Source: Cupriavidus taiwanensis (lineage in GTDB: Bacteria; Pseudomonadota; Gammaproteobacteria; Burkholderiales; Burkholderiaceae). From it: DNA of 48,755 bases. Made by a program: the position numbers and the translations under genes. The notes below the pieces were generated by a model. The model was given only the letters and a program-made list of their open reading frames with translations, did no database searches and was not told the DNA's origin. Numbering within the stretch: the first letter of the stretch is position 1; the number at the start of each line of letters is the position of its first letter. The stretch covers positions 1,943,879 to 1,992,633 of the forward strand of contig NZ_LT977070.1 of assembly GCF_900250075.1 (NCBI RefSeq), written 5' to 3'. Positions 1-8,345 of this stretch are shown in pieces.

Positions 1-49
1 AGTAGCTTGTAGCAGCTCAGCGGTAATGTCCGGTTCCGGCTAAGTTCAA

Positions 50-222
50 ATGTCCGACTTCGGGCCGACGCTCGCCGCCGAGAAGCTGCGCGAGCGCCAT
101 GCCATCGATCTCGCCAAGGAGACGGTGCGCCGGCTCATGATCGACGCCGGCTTCTGGCCGCGCAAGCTGCGCCCGCCCAAGGAGCCGCGCAGCCGCCGCG
201 CCTGGCTGGCGAGCTGGTCGGC
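50..222 (+). pseudogene. ISNCY-type transposase fragment
   Basis: The translated segment beginning SDFGPTLAAEKL and running through ETVRRLMIDAGFWPRK to SRRAW matches what I know of the N-terminal helix-turn-helix part of ISNCY-family transposases, where FGPTLAAEKL is a conserved motif followed by a QPRxRRxCLGELVQ-like stretch. Only about 57 residues remain. Upstream residues and the whole DDE catalytic core are absent. The GAGCTGGT still visible near 210-217 lies in a shifted frame, as if one base had been lost. Downstream the open frame simply runs antisense into the neighbouring efflux gene. A short repeat, AATGTCCG, occurs near 24-31 and again near 48-55 and may be a remnant of an element end. 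It is a relic with no expected activity. Confidence 0.6.
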
Positions 223-255
223 AGCGCTCAGGCGGCGCCCGCCAGCAACGGCAAG

Positions 256-1650
256 TCAGCCCGCCGCCGCGCTCCAGTCTCCGCCCAGCGCCAACAACAG
301 CGCGATCCGCTGCTGGAGGTGCCGGCCGTGCGCGTCGATGCAGTCGATCTCGGCCGCCAGCAATGACTGGCGCTCCTTCAGCACGCCGCGCATGTCGGAC
401 GCGCCTATCCCGGCACGGGCTTCCTCGCGCCGGACCAGCTCCCGGCTTTCGGCTACCCGGTCCTGCAGTTGCCGGGTGCGCCCGGCATGGCTGGATTCGG
501 CCTGCAGCGCCGCTTCGACCTCGCCCAGCGCGGCCAGCGCCTGGTTGCCATAGGCGATCAGGGCGGCCTTTTGTTCGGCGGTGTAGTAGTCGACCCGGGC
601 CTTGAGTTCGCCGCCGCTGAAGAGCGGCGCGAAGAAGGAGCCGTTCAGTCCCTTGATTGGGCTGCCGGCCTGGTTGAGCAGGAATACGTCGCTGCGGATA
701 TCGGTGATGGCGGCACTGATGGCAATGCGCGGCAGGCGCGCCGCCTGCGCCGACTGCTTCATATCGAAAGCCGCGGCAACCTGGTGCGCGGCCGCGCTCA
801 GGTCCGGGCGGCGGTCGAGCAGGTCCGCGGGCAACCCGGCCTGCGGCGCCGGGGGCACGGGCGGCAGGTCGCGCCCGGACGCCATGCTGCCGATCTCGCC
901 GGCCGGATAGCGTCCCAGCAGCAGTTCCAGCGCCTGCGCGGCCTGGCTGCTGGCCAGCCTTGCCGACTCCAGCGCATCGACCCGCGACCGGCGCGCATTG
1001 CGCGCCTGCACCAGCTCGGTGTCCGGCGCGGCGCCGATGGCAACCCGCTGGCCGGCGATGCGCAGCAGCTGGTCGTGGATGGCGACGGCTTGCCGCAGCC
1101 GCGCTTCGCGTTGCGCGTGCTGGATCAGCGTGAACCATGCCCGGGCCGTGGCCGCGGCGACGACGCGCCGGGCCCACAGCTGGTCGTCCCGCGCGGCAGC
1201 GTAGCGGGATTGTCCGGCCCGCGCCTGCGCGCGGATGCGTCCCCACAGGTCGATTTCCCAGCTTGCGCCGATGGAAAGGATCTGGGTCTCGGAATTGCCC
1301 GCCCTGCCCTTCACGGCCGCATCCGGCAGCAGGCCGCTGCCCTCGATGGCGACCAGCGCCTGCGCCTGCCGGACCCGTACCTCGGCGAGCCGCAGGTCGC
1401 CGTTGTGCGCGATGGCCTCGCGCACCAGCCGCTGCAGTTCGGCATCGTCGAAGCTGGCAAGCCAGCCGTCGGCGGGGTTGCCCGCCACGGCAGGGTTGAC
1501 CCAGGCGGGCTTGCCTTCAAGCACCGGCACGGCCTGGCGCATCAGGTCGGCGCCTTCTGGCGGCGCCTGCAGGGCGCAGCCGCAGAGCATCGCGGCAGCC
1601 ATCGACAGCGCCGCCGGAACCCTCTTCTTGGCGTATGACGACACGGGCAT
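256..1650 (-). CDS. NodT-family outer-membrane efflux lipoprotein
   Basis: 464-residue outer-membrane channel of a tripartite efflux or secretion system (TolC/OprM/NodT type). The N-terminus has a short charged stretch (KKR), a hydrophobic core and an LCGC lipobox with the acylated cysteine at residue 25, so it is a lipoprotein anchored in the outer membrane. Two outer-membrane-efflux repeats follow; SIGASWEIDLWGRIRAQ, DRRPDLSAAAHQVAAA and NGSFFAPLFSGGELKARVDYY are typical family blocks. Length is normal. It lies 4 bp downstream of the HlyD-type adaptor gene, so the two are surely co-transcribed with the DUF3302 gene. No inner-membrane RND or MFS pump gene is adjacent within the window. The substrate cannot be read from the sequence. 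Confidence 0.93.
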   Translation of the reverse strand: MPVSSYAKKRVPAALSMAAAMLCGCALQAPPEGADLMRQAVPVLEGKPAWVNPAVAGNPADGWLASFDDAELQRLVREAIAHNGDLRLAEVRVRQAQALVAIEGSGLLPDAAVKGRAGNSETQILSIGASWEIDLWGRIRAQARAGQSRYAAARDDQLWARRVVAAATARAWFTLIQHAQREARLRQAVAIHDQLLRIAGQRVAIGAAPDTELVQARNARRSRVDALESARLASSQAAQALELLLGRYPAGEIGSMASGRDLPPVPPAPQAGLPADLLDRRPDLSAAAHQVAAAFDMKQSAQAARLPRIAISAAITDIRSDVFLLNQAGSPIKGLNGSFFAPLFSGGELKARVDYYTAEQKAALIAYGNQALAALGEVEAALQAESSHAGRTRQLQDRVAESRELVRREEARAGIGASDMRGVLKERQSLLAAEIDCIDAHGRHLQQRIALLLALGGDWSAAAG

Positions 1651-1654
1651 CCCT

Positions 1655-2830
1655 CTAGTGAAGTTTGAGTACCAGGTAGTTGAGCTTGGAGCTGACGCGC
1701 AGGAACACCATCCGGACGATATGGAACATCTTCAGGTGTTCGGTATAGATTGCGCCGGCGCCGACGGCACCGACGGGCAGGTGCTGCCTTGACGCTTCAA
1801 GCAGCGCCAGCTTGACCGCGAAGCGGTTGGGCACGGCGTCGGTGGTGCCCGTGCTCGGGATCATGCCGCCCTGCGCCACCTGCCCCTGCGCTTGCGCCCA
1901 GACGATCGAGTCGACCCGCGCCTTGATGATCTGGCCCGGATGCGTGGGCAGAAAGATCTCCGCGAGGTCGCCTTCCCTGACCCGGTAGAGCTCGTTCTGC
2001 CGGTAGAAGGCGAGCACCTCCTGCTGGTCCTCGACAAAGCTGAAGGCCGGCGAGAACGGGAACGGGACCAGCATGGTGCCGACGCGCACCTGCAGGTTCA
2101 CGACCCTGCCATCGGCGGGGGCGCGGTACACCGTCTGCTCCAGCTCCCACCTGGCCTGCTCCAGCAGGACTTCGGTTTCCGCGCGCCGGGCGCGCGCCGT
2201 GGCGATGGCCGCGTACTCGCCCTGGCTTTTGGCGGACAGCTTCTGCCTGGCCTCGTCCTCGGCGGCCTGCGCGCTGGCCAGTTCGCCTTCCAGTTCGCGC
2301 TGGCGCGACAGCGCCTCATCCCGATCGAACTTCGCGCCCGCGCCGGCCGCGAGCAGCGCATCCTGTTCCTTGAGCCGCTGGCGCGCCAGTGTCAGCCTGG
2401 CCGTCACCGTGCTCACCCTGCCGGCCGCGCCACGCACGGATTCGCCGAGCTGGCGCGCCGATGCCTGCGCCTCGGCCAGCGCGGCGTCGTCGGCCATCAG
2501 CCGGCGCTCGAGCTGGCGCACCGAGGCCTGATACGGAGTCGGATCGATGCGCAGCAGCACATCGCCCTTCCGGTAGCGCCGGTTTCCCTCGGCCGGGAGC
2601 TCGACGATGCGACCGCGTACCTGCGGCACCACCTGCAGGACCTTGCCGATGACGCGCACGTCATGGGAAGACGGCGCGACCACGTTGAGCGTCAGGACCA
2701 TCAGCGTCAGCGCGACCACCGGGATCGTGACCACGATCACCATCGCGGTCGCGTTCCACGGCAGCCATCTGAACTTGAAGAAGATCAGCCATACAACCAG
2801 CGCGTAGGCCGCAAGCAGCAGAGCGTCCAT
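1655..2830 (-). CDS. HlyD-family membrane fusion protein
   Basis: 391-residue periplasmic adaptor linking an inner-membrane pump to the outer-membrane channel. An N-terminal hydrophobic region of roughly 50 residues (two membrane spans) precedes a biotinyl-lipoyl-like half motif (VVPQVRGRIVELPAEGNRRYRKGDVLLRID). A long alpha-hairpin coiled coil with many Gln, Glu and Ala residues comes next, then the second lipoyl half (YRAPADGRVVNLQVRVGTM) and a beta-barrel domain. The two-TM N-terminus and the DUF3302 partner resemble E. coli YiaV/YiaW. The gene abuts the DUF3302 gene directly (0-bp gap) and is followed after 4 bp by the outer-membrane lipoprotein, giving an operon. The exported substrate is unknown. 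Confidence 0.92.
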   Translation of the reverse strand: MDALLLAAYALVVWLIFFKFRWLPWNATAMVIVVTIPVVALTLMVLTLNVVAPSSHDVRVIGKVLQVVPQVRGRIVELPAEGNRRYRKGDVLLRIDPTPYQASVRQLERRLMADDAALAEAQASARQLGESVRGAAGRVSTVTARLTLARQRLKEQDALLAAGAGAKFDRDEALSRQRELEGELASAQAAEDEARQKLSAKSQGEYAAIATARARRAETEVLLEQARWELEQTVYRAPADGRVVNLQVRVGTMLVPFPFSPAFSFVEDQQEVLAFYRQNELYRVREGDLAEIFLPTHPGQIIKARVDSIVWAQAQGQVAQGGMIPSTGTTDAVPNRFAVKLALLEASRQHLPVGAVGAGAIYTEHLKMFHIVRMVFLRVSSKLNYLVLKLH

Positions 2831-3238
2831 TCAGGTCGGCTCCTTGCGCCCGCGCATGGCGCTGGCGACGCGCTGCGCCGCGGCGCCATGGTCTTCCGGT
2901 GCCTTGTCGGTGCCATAGGCGGCCCGGTAGAACACCGGCTTGGTATGCGCCCAGAGCCAGGCCAGCGGCCATAGCAGCCCGCCGAAGAACAGCGAGAGCA
3001 GGCACAGCGCGTGGATCGCCTCCTGCTGCGGATGGCGCTTGCGCTGCGCGATCCGCTCCGGCCAGATATGGAGCATCCAGAACAGGTAGATCGCGCCTGC
3101 CGGCACGAACACCAGCACCACCCAGGAGATGGCGTTGGCGGCGGTCTCGAGTGCCTTGCCGCTGAGCAGCGAGGCGAACGCGGGTTCAGTCGACGCCAGC
3201 AGGGCGATGCCCGCCAGCAGGTGTGGTCGCAGTTTCAT
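2831..3238 (-). CDS. DUF3302 inner-membrane protein (YiaW-like)
   Basis: 135 residues from the chosen ATG at 3238; a start 15 codons further upstream is possible but would bury the signal-like N-terminus MKLRPHLLAGIALLAS. After a first hydrophobic segment ending near FASLLSG there are two membrane spans (ISWVVLVFVPAGAIYLFWMLHIWP and ALCLLSLFFGGLLWPLAWLWA). The block WPERIAQRKRHPQ followed by FGGLLWPLAWLWAH is characteristic of the DUF3302 family as I remember it. In E. coli the homologous yiaW pairs with the HlyD-type yiaV, and the same order is seen here. The protein is probably a small inner-membrane partner of the adaptor. Its biochemical role is not established. Confidence 0.88.
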   Translation of the reverse strand: MKLRPHLLAGIALLASTEPAFASLLSGKALETAANAISWVVLVFVPAGAIYLFWMLHIWPERIAQRKRHPQQEAIHALCLLSLFFGGLLWPLAWLWAHTKPVFYRAAYGTDKAPEDHGAAAQRVASAMRGRKEPT

Positions 3239-3289
3239 GACGTAACGATGGGATGGAACACGGGGCGCGGCGCTGCCGCGCACATGGGC

Positions 3290-3631
3290 CTAGGAGCCTG
3301 CCGCCGCGCCGTGCAAGCCCGCGCGGGGCGCGTCCAGCGAGGTGCGTCGCGCCGGCTGGTCCGAGGGCGCGGGTTCTGTTTGCGGCACGGTGTCCACGGC
3401 TTCCGGCGCGTCGTCGGCGTACAGCAGGTTGTACTTGCTGCGGCCGGGATCGTCCGCAGCGCGGCACGCCGCCGTGGTCGCGGCAAGCCCGGCACCCGTG
3501 CATGCGGGCGGCAGGTCCGAGGCCGCTGGCTGCGCGGGCGTGGCCGGGTGCCGGGCATGCGCCTGCGCGCCGGCCATCACCAGCAGTGCGATGGCTGTCG
3601 CCGTGGCAGCCGATCGGCAGTTCTCGATCAT
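3290..3631 (-). CDS. Small exported hypothetical protein
   Basis: 113 residues from the ATG at 3631. MIENCRSAATATAIALLVMAG followed by AQAHA looks like a Sec signal peptide with an A-x-A cleavage site near residue 26. The mature part is Pro/Ala-rich, contains two cysteines (ACTGAG and AACRAAD) that could form one disulfide, and has no recognisable domain. The gene ends 51 bp upstream of the DUF3302 start, on the same strand, so it could be the first gene of that efflux operon. I do not recognise the family. Whether it is a real gene rests on the signal peptide, strand and position only. Confidence 0.5.
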   Translation of the reverse strand: MIENCRSAATATAIALLVMAGAQAHARHPATPAQPAASDLPPACTGAGLAATTAACRAADDPGRSKYNLLYADDAPEAVDTVPQTEPAPSDQPARRTSLDAPRAGLHGAAAGS

Positions 3632-3906
3632 GTTTGCAGTTTCTCCGAAGTCCTTGCGCGGCCGTCGATGCGCACCGGCGCGCCGGCCGCGTCCCGGCAG
3701 AGCGCACACCTTATGGCAGCGCCTCGGTCTCCGGCTATCAAAGGAATTAGAAAGTCGGCACGGGACGCTCGACACATTCACCGCAGCCCGGCCTTGCCGC
3801 GCGGATTCGAAGTCCTGTGATAGCCCGCGCGCCCCGGCCGCGCATACGCTGACGGCCTTCGCACACACCCGGGTTTCGCCCGGGTCCGCGTGAACCCGTT
3901 GCCACC

Positions 3907-4371
3907 ATGAATGCTGTTTCCCTGATGTGCGCCGGCGTCATTGCCGCCGCAAGCACCCTGAGCGGATGCGCGATTCCCACTGCCGAGACCCTGAACCCGT
4001 TCCAGGAACCGTGGCCATGGACGCGGATCGTCGCCGTCAACCGTACCGGCCATGACGTGACCGGCGTGCGCGCCGGCCGTTGCGAAACCGGGCCGGTGTC
4101 GCGCCACTCGCAGTCGTCGCCGACGTTCTGCTTCCCTGGCGAGCGGCCCGACAAGGCGATCGAGGTCAGCTGGACCGATGCCGCCACCGGCGCGCCCGGC
4201 GCCGGGTCCGCCGGAGGCAAGCGGCACGCCGCCACGGTGCCGCTGCCACCGCTGTGGCAGGACCGACGTCTGGAGGAACTCACCGGCGGCTACCTGTGCG
4301 TGCTGCTGCGCAGCGACGCGCCGGTCGGGCTGATGCTGGCCGGCAGCGCCGAAGCGTGCGCCGTCCTCTAG
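3907..4371 (+). CDS. Putative lipoprotein of unknown function
   Basis: 154 residues. The N-terminus MNAVSLMCAGVIAAAS ends in a LSGC lipobox with the candidate lipidated cysteine at residue 21. The mature protein starts AIPTAETLNPFQEPWPWTRIVAVNRTGHDVTGVRAG and contains three further cysteines, of which RCETGPV and TFCFPG might pair. The ORF is bracketed by oppositely oriented genes and so stands alone: divergent from the small exported protein (275-bp gap) and convergent with the histidine kinase (6-bp gap). No domain is recognised. A small periplasmic or outer-membrane lipoprotein fits what is seen. Confidence 0.65.
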   Translation: MNAVSLMCAGVIAAASTLSGCAIPTAETLNPFQEPWPWTRIVAVNRTGHDVTGVRAGRCETGPVSRHSQSSPTFCFPGERPDKAIEVSWTDAATGAPGAGSAGGKRHAATVPLPPLWQDRRLEELTGGYLCVLLRSDAPVGLMLAGSAEACAVL

Positions 4372-4377
4372 CAGCTT

Positions 4378-7335
4378 TTAAGCGGCCGCCTGGCCGGCCA
4401 CCAGCGCCTCGCACATCCGCCGCAGGCACTGCGCGATGAAGCCGGACTGGCATTCGATCTCGTCGTCCCACTCCGCCTCGTTCGCCTTGTCCATCTTTTC
4501 CGTCGCATAGTCGCGCAGGTCGGCGCACAGCTCGGCCAGCTGCGAGCCGCCGAGCACGGCCAGGGTGCCCGAGATGCGATGCAGCAGCCGTTCCAGCCGA
4601 TGCACGTCGCGCGCGGCCCGGATGGCATCGTATTGCGCCAGGTCCGCGCCAGTCTGCGCAAGGAAGGCTTCGGCATATTCGCCGGGCACCGCCGGCAGTT
4701 CGGGCAGCGCCTCATCCGCCGGCGTGGCAGCCTGTGCGGCTTGCCGCTGCCCTGCCGTAGCGTCGATGCGGGCAAGCACCGAGGCGAGCGCGGCGAGAGA
4801 CACCGGCTTGGTCAGGTAGCCGCTGAACCCGCCCGCCATCCCGCGCGCGACGTCGCCGGGCTGCGCGCTGGCGCTCACGGCATACGCCGGGATTGGCATG
4901 CCGGCAGCTCTGATTTCGCCGAGCAGGTCGAAGCCGTTCATCACCGGCATGTCGATGTCGGTCAGGAGCGCGTCCACGCCATCGCCATGTTGTCGCAGCA
5001 TGGCCATGGCCTCGTCGCCGTTGCCCGCCTCGATCACGCTGGCCCCCAGGGCGAGCAGCTGGTCCCGCAGCAGGTTGCGGTTGAGCAGGTTGTCTTCGGC
5101 GACCAGCACCACGCGTCCGGCCAGCGGCGCAGGCACGCGCGCCGGTTCATCGAGGCCGGCCTGGCTGGCGGCCGGCTGCGGCAACGCCTGCACCTTGTTT
5201 ACCACCGCCACGACGGCGGCGTGGATGCCGGTCAGGCTGTAGGCTGACACCTCGCTGCCGCCGTCGGGCCGCGTGGTCGCGACGGGCGGCCCAGACTGCT
5301 TCAGCCACACGATCGCGGCCGGCCTGCGCCACCAGGCGATGACTTCGGCGGGATCGAAGCCATCGGCCACCAGCAGGCAGTCATGGCTGTCGGCGTCCAC
5401 CGGCGCATCGGTGTCCGTGCGCGCCGATGGCTGGCATGCGCCCCAGTCGAAATGGTTCAGCAGGCCTTCGAGACATTCGGCCTCGCGCGCCAGCACCAGC
5501 GTCCGGCTGCGCGGCAGCCGCAGCCGCGGCGACGGCGCCGCATCGGCCACCCGCAGCGGCAGGCGCACCGTGACCCGCGTGCCGACTCCCACCATGCTGT
5601 CCAGCGCGATATGACCCTGCATCCGCTCCACCAGCCGCAGGCAGACCGACAGGCCAAGCCCGGTTCCACGCGCCTGGCTGAGGCGGCTGTCGCCGGCCTG
5701 GGAGAACGGCTGGAACAGCCGCCCCTTGCACGCCTCGGCGATGCCGATGCCGGTATCGGAGACGACGATCTCCAGGTGCCCGTCCACCCACCGCGCGCGC
5801 AGCACGACCTTGCCCGCTGGCGTGAACTTGAACGCATTGCCGAGCAGGTTGCCGACGATCTGGGTCACGCGCACCGGATCGAGTTCGACGCTTGCGGGCA
5901 GCTCGCTGCCGTACACCGCCAGGAAGCCCAGCTTGCGCTGCCCCGCCAGCGGCGCGTGCGCGAGCGCGATTGCGCTGAAAAACGTCGTGACGGATACCGG
6001 TTCCTCGGCAAGGCTGAAGGCGCCGACATCGATGCGGGAAAAGTCGAGCACGTCGTTGACGATCTGCAGCAGGCCCTCGGCCGACATCTGCATGGCACTG
6101 ACGCGTGCCCGCTGCGCCGGTTCCAGCGCGCCCATCGCGACCAGCTCCATGTTGCCCAGCAGCGACGCAAGCGGCGTGCGTATCTCATGGCTCATCGACG
6201 CAAAGAACGCCACCCTGGCCCTGGCGGCAGCATCGCTGGCGAGCTTCGCCTCGTGCAGCAGCCGCTGCGCGCGCGCCGATTCGGCATAGGTGCCGGTGAG
6301 GAAGCGATAGTTCCAGTAGCGGTACATCGCAAGCAGCAAGCCGATAAGCACGGCGGCGATCAGGCCGATCACGCTCAGCTCGCCCGCCATGTCCCGAAGC
6401 TGGTGGCCGATCGGCAGCGCAAAGATCAGGTGCCCGAAGTCGGCCACCAGCGGCGGGCGGCGCAAGGCCCAGCCATAGTCCGCAACCCAGTGGAACAGCC
6501 CGTCCGGCTGCAGCGCCAGCCGCTGGTCCAGGCGCTGCATGCCGGCGCGCGCAGCCGCTGCCACCAGCGGCGTGCCGCCACTGTCGAACACGACCGGTTC
6601 GGGAATCGGCAGGTCGGGCCCCGCTGGCCGCAGCAGCTCGCGCAGCGGCATGCGCGTCAGCACGATGGCGTAGAGCGCGTCGCCCTGTGCGACCAGCGAT
6701 GCGCCGAGTATCTCCGGCTCATGCCCGTGCGTGCCGGCCGGGATGCCCTTCCAGATCACGCGCTTCTCTCTGGCCGCCTGCAGCAGGTCGGGGTCGCGGC
6801 TGCGGAAGCTCTCCAGCACCGCGGCGCTGATCGCCGCGGGCGGCATTCGCGGCGGCGCCGCCTCGTAGCGATACATGGCGCCGCTGGCCAGCGAGATCAT
6901 CTCGATCGAAGGCTTCTGGCTGGCGGCCGTCAGCGTACGGACCGCCTGGTCGCAACTGCGCTGCAGCACCTCGTCCGCGGGCGCAGACGGCGCGACCCGC
7001 CTGCACAGGTGGCCGCCCGGCCGCCCCGGCGCGGCCGGAAACGTGCCACTGGCGTGCAGTTCCAGGATCAGGTTGGTCGCGGCCAGCGTGCTGCGGCGTG
7101 CCAGCAGGGCATCGACCACGCCTTGCTCATACAGGCTGGCCACCTGCTCCTGCGCGCGCAACGAGCCGTTCAGCCGGACCAGCACGGTTGCCGCGGCGCT
7201 GGCGACCACGACCAGTGCCAGCAGCAGCGCCACCATCGCAAAGACCCGGCGTTCTCGCTGCAGGTTGCGTTCGATGGCTTGCAGGTCGGCCTGCGCTGGC
7301 GCCGGCGCGGGCGGCTCGAACGGGCCGGGCGTCAT
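4378..7335 (-). CDS. BvgS/RcsC-like hybrid sensor histidine kinase
   Basis: 985 residues from ATG 7335, which overlaps the response-regulator stop codon (ATGA). Domains in order: cytoplasmic tail; membrane span near 31-55; a periplasmic sensor region of about 270 residues with four cysteines; a second span (VIGLIAAVLIGLLLAMYRYWNY); HisKA with H-box ASMSHEIRTPLASLLGN and His383; HATPase (NLLGNAFKFT; DTGIGIAEACKGRLFQPF; GTGLGLSV); a receiver with ALLTDIDMPVMNG and Asp793; and an HPt domain with LLHRISGTLAVLGG and His919. This gives a full four-step His-Asp-His-Asp relay to the coupled regulator. Between HATPase and receiver lies a stretch resembling a degenerate receiver. The signal sensed cannot be deduced. 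Confidence 0.95.
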   Translation of the reverse strand: MTPGPFEPPAPAPAQADLQAIERNLQRERRVFAMVALLLALVVVASAAATVLVRLNGSLRAQEQVASLYEQGVVDALLARRSTLAATNLILELHASGTFPAAPGRPGGHLCRRVAPSAPADEVLQRSCDQAVRTLTAASQKPSIEMISLASGAMYRYEAAPPRMPPAAISAAVLESFRSRDPDLLQAAREKRVIWKGIPAGTHGHEPEILGASLVAQGDALYAIVLTRMPLRELLRPAGPDLPIPEPVVFDSGGTPLVAAAARAGMQRLDQRLALQPDGLFHWVADYGWALRRPPLVADFGHLIFALPIGHQLRDMAGELSVIGLIAAVLIGLLLAMYRYWNYRFLTGTYAESARAQRLLHEAKLASDAAARARVAFFASMSHEIRTPLASLLGNMELVAMGALEPAQRARVSAMQMSAEGLLQIVNDVLDFSRIDVGAFSLAEEPVSVTTFFSAIALAHAPLAGQRKLGFLAVYGSELPASVELDPVRVTQIVGNLLGNAFKFTPAGKVVLRARWVDGHLEIVVSDTGIGIAEACKGRLFQPFSQAGDSRLSQARGTGLGLSVCLRLVERMQGHIALDSMVGVGTRVTVRLPLRVADAAPSPRLRLPRSRTLVLAREAECLEGLLNHFDWGACQPSARTDTDAPVDADSHDCLLVADGFDPAEVIAWWRRPAAIVWLKQSGPPVATTRPDGGSEVSAYSLTGIHAAVVAVVNKVQALPQPAASQAGLDEPARVPAPLAGRVVLVAEDNLLNRNLLRDQLLALGASVIEAGNGDEAMAMLRQHGDGVDALLTDIDMPVMNGFDLLGEIRAAGMPIPAYAVSASAQPGDVARGMAGGFSGYLTKPVSLAALASVLARIDATAGQRQAAQAATPADEALPELPAVPGEYAEAFLAQTGADLAQYDAIRAARDVHRLERLLHRISGTLAVLGGSQLAELCADLRDYATEKMDKANEAEWDDEIECQSGFIAQCLRRMCEALVAGQAAA

Positions 7336-7982
7336 GCCAGGCCGTGGTCGCGCGCGTAGGCGACCAGGTCGGCATTGCTGGTGATGTTCAGCTTGCGCAT
7401 GGCCGAGCGCTTCTGCGTCGCGACGGTCGCCAGCGACCGATGCAGGTAGGCGGCGATGGCCGTGACGGTGCTGCCCGCCGCGAACATGCGCACCACCTCG
7501 ATCTCCCTGGGGGACAGCGGGCTCGCGGCGCCATCGGCGCGCGCGCCGGCGCTCGCCATCAGGCCGGCGATCGCCGGCGACAGGCGCTGGCGGTGGCCGG
7601 CCAGCGCGTCGAGGCAAATCTGCCGCAGCACGGCCGGATCCTCGTTCTTGCCGACGATCGCGGCGACGCCCGCCTCCCTGAGGCGCGTGAGCAGGCCGCC
7701 ATTTGTCAGCATGGTAAACACAACCACCGGCGTGGCGGGGCTGGACTGCCTGAGCCGCTGCATCAGGCGCAGCCCGTCGTCATTGCCCTCGGAACGGCCC
7801 ATGGTGAAGTCGGTGACGATCAGGTCGGGGCGATGCGTGACCAGCGCGGCGAACAGTTCCTTGCCCGACGAGCACGTCGCGCAGACGTTCAGGTCGGGGA
7901 CCGCGCCCAGGGTGCTCTTGACCGCGAGCTGGATCACCGGGTGATCGTCGGCGATCACGACAGAGTAAGTACGTGGGGGCAT
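7332..7982 (-). CDS. LuxR/NarL-family response regulator
   Basis: 216 residues from ATG 7982 (MPPRTYSVVIADDHPVI); an upstream in-frame ATG would add 38 residues unlike a receiver N-terminus. The receiver domain has the acidic pair in IADDHP, the phospho-acceptor in LIVTDFTMGRSEGNDDG, the Thr/Ser switch in VVVFTML, and Lys in AAIVGKNED. A LuxR-type HTH follows: LSPREIEVVRMFAAGSTVTAIAAYLHRSLATVATQKRSA. The region after the phospho-Asp lacks the usual MPxxdG and instead resembles RcsB-type receivers. The gene is upstream of and translationally coupled to the hybrid kinase, its obvious partner. Target genes are unknown. Confidence 0.95.
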   Translation of the reverse strand: MPPRTYSVVIADDHPVIQLAVKSTLGAVPDLNVCATCSSGKELFAALVTHRPDLIVTDFTMGRSEGNDDGLRLMQRLRQSSPATPVVVFTMLTNGGLLTRLREAGVAAIVGKNEDPAVLRQICLDALAGHRQRLSPAIAGLMASAGARADGAASPLSPREIEVVRMFAAGSTVTAIAAYLHRSLATVATQKRSAMRKLNITSNADLVAYARDHGLA

Positions 7983-8345
7983 GCGCGTTATGTCTCGACA
8001 CTGCGGGCAGGTCCCGGAGAGGACACGCCCTGCCCTGCAGTTCTCGGGGAGGTCCCCGCCGGGGCAGCGTCGCGCTACGGTGCTGAACGGCTGCATGGAC
8101 CGGGGATTCTAACCACTTGCCGGCCAGCCCATTTTGCAATACGGGACGCGCAGTTGACCGTTCGTCCCACCGCCCGCGGCGGCGCCTGAAGGCGCTCGAT
8201 GCGGTGGCGGGTCCGCTGTTGCCTCCTGCGCCGGACTGTCCACCGTGCGCCAGCGAACAGAACGCCGCACCGGCTGCCGGCATGCTGGAACATCGCCGTC
8301 CCCCCAGCGGGGCCTGTGCTGTGCAAGCCATGGAGCGCAACGAGG

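Noticed and set aside
50..553. A 167-residue open frame on the plus strand at the left edge.
   Set aside because: Only the first third is transposase-like; the rest is the antisense of the outer-membrane lipoprotein gene.
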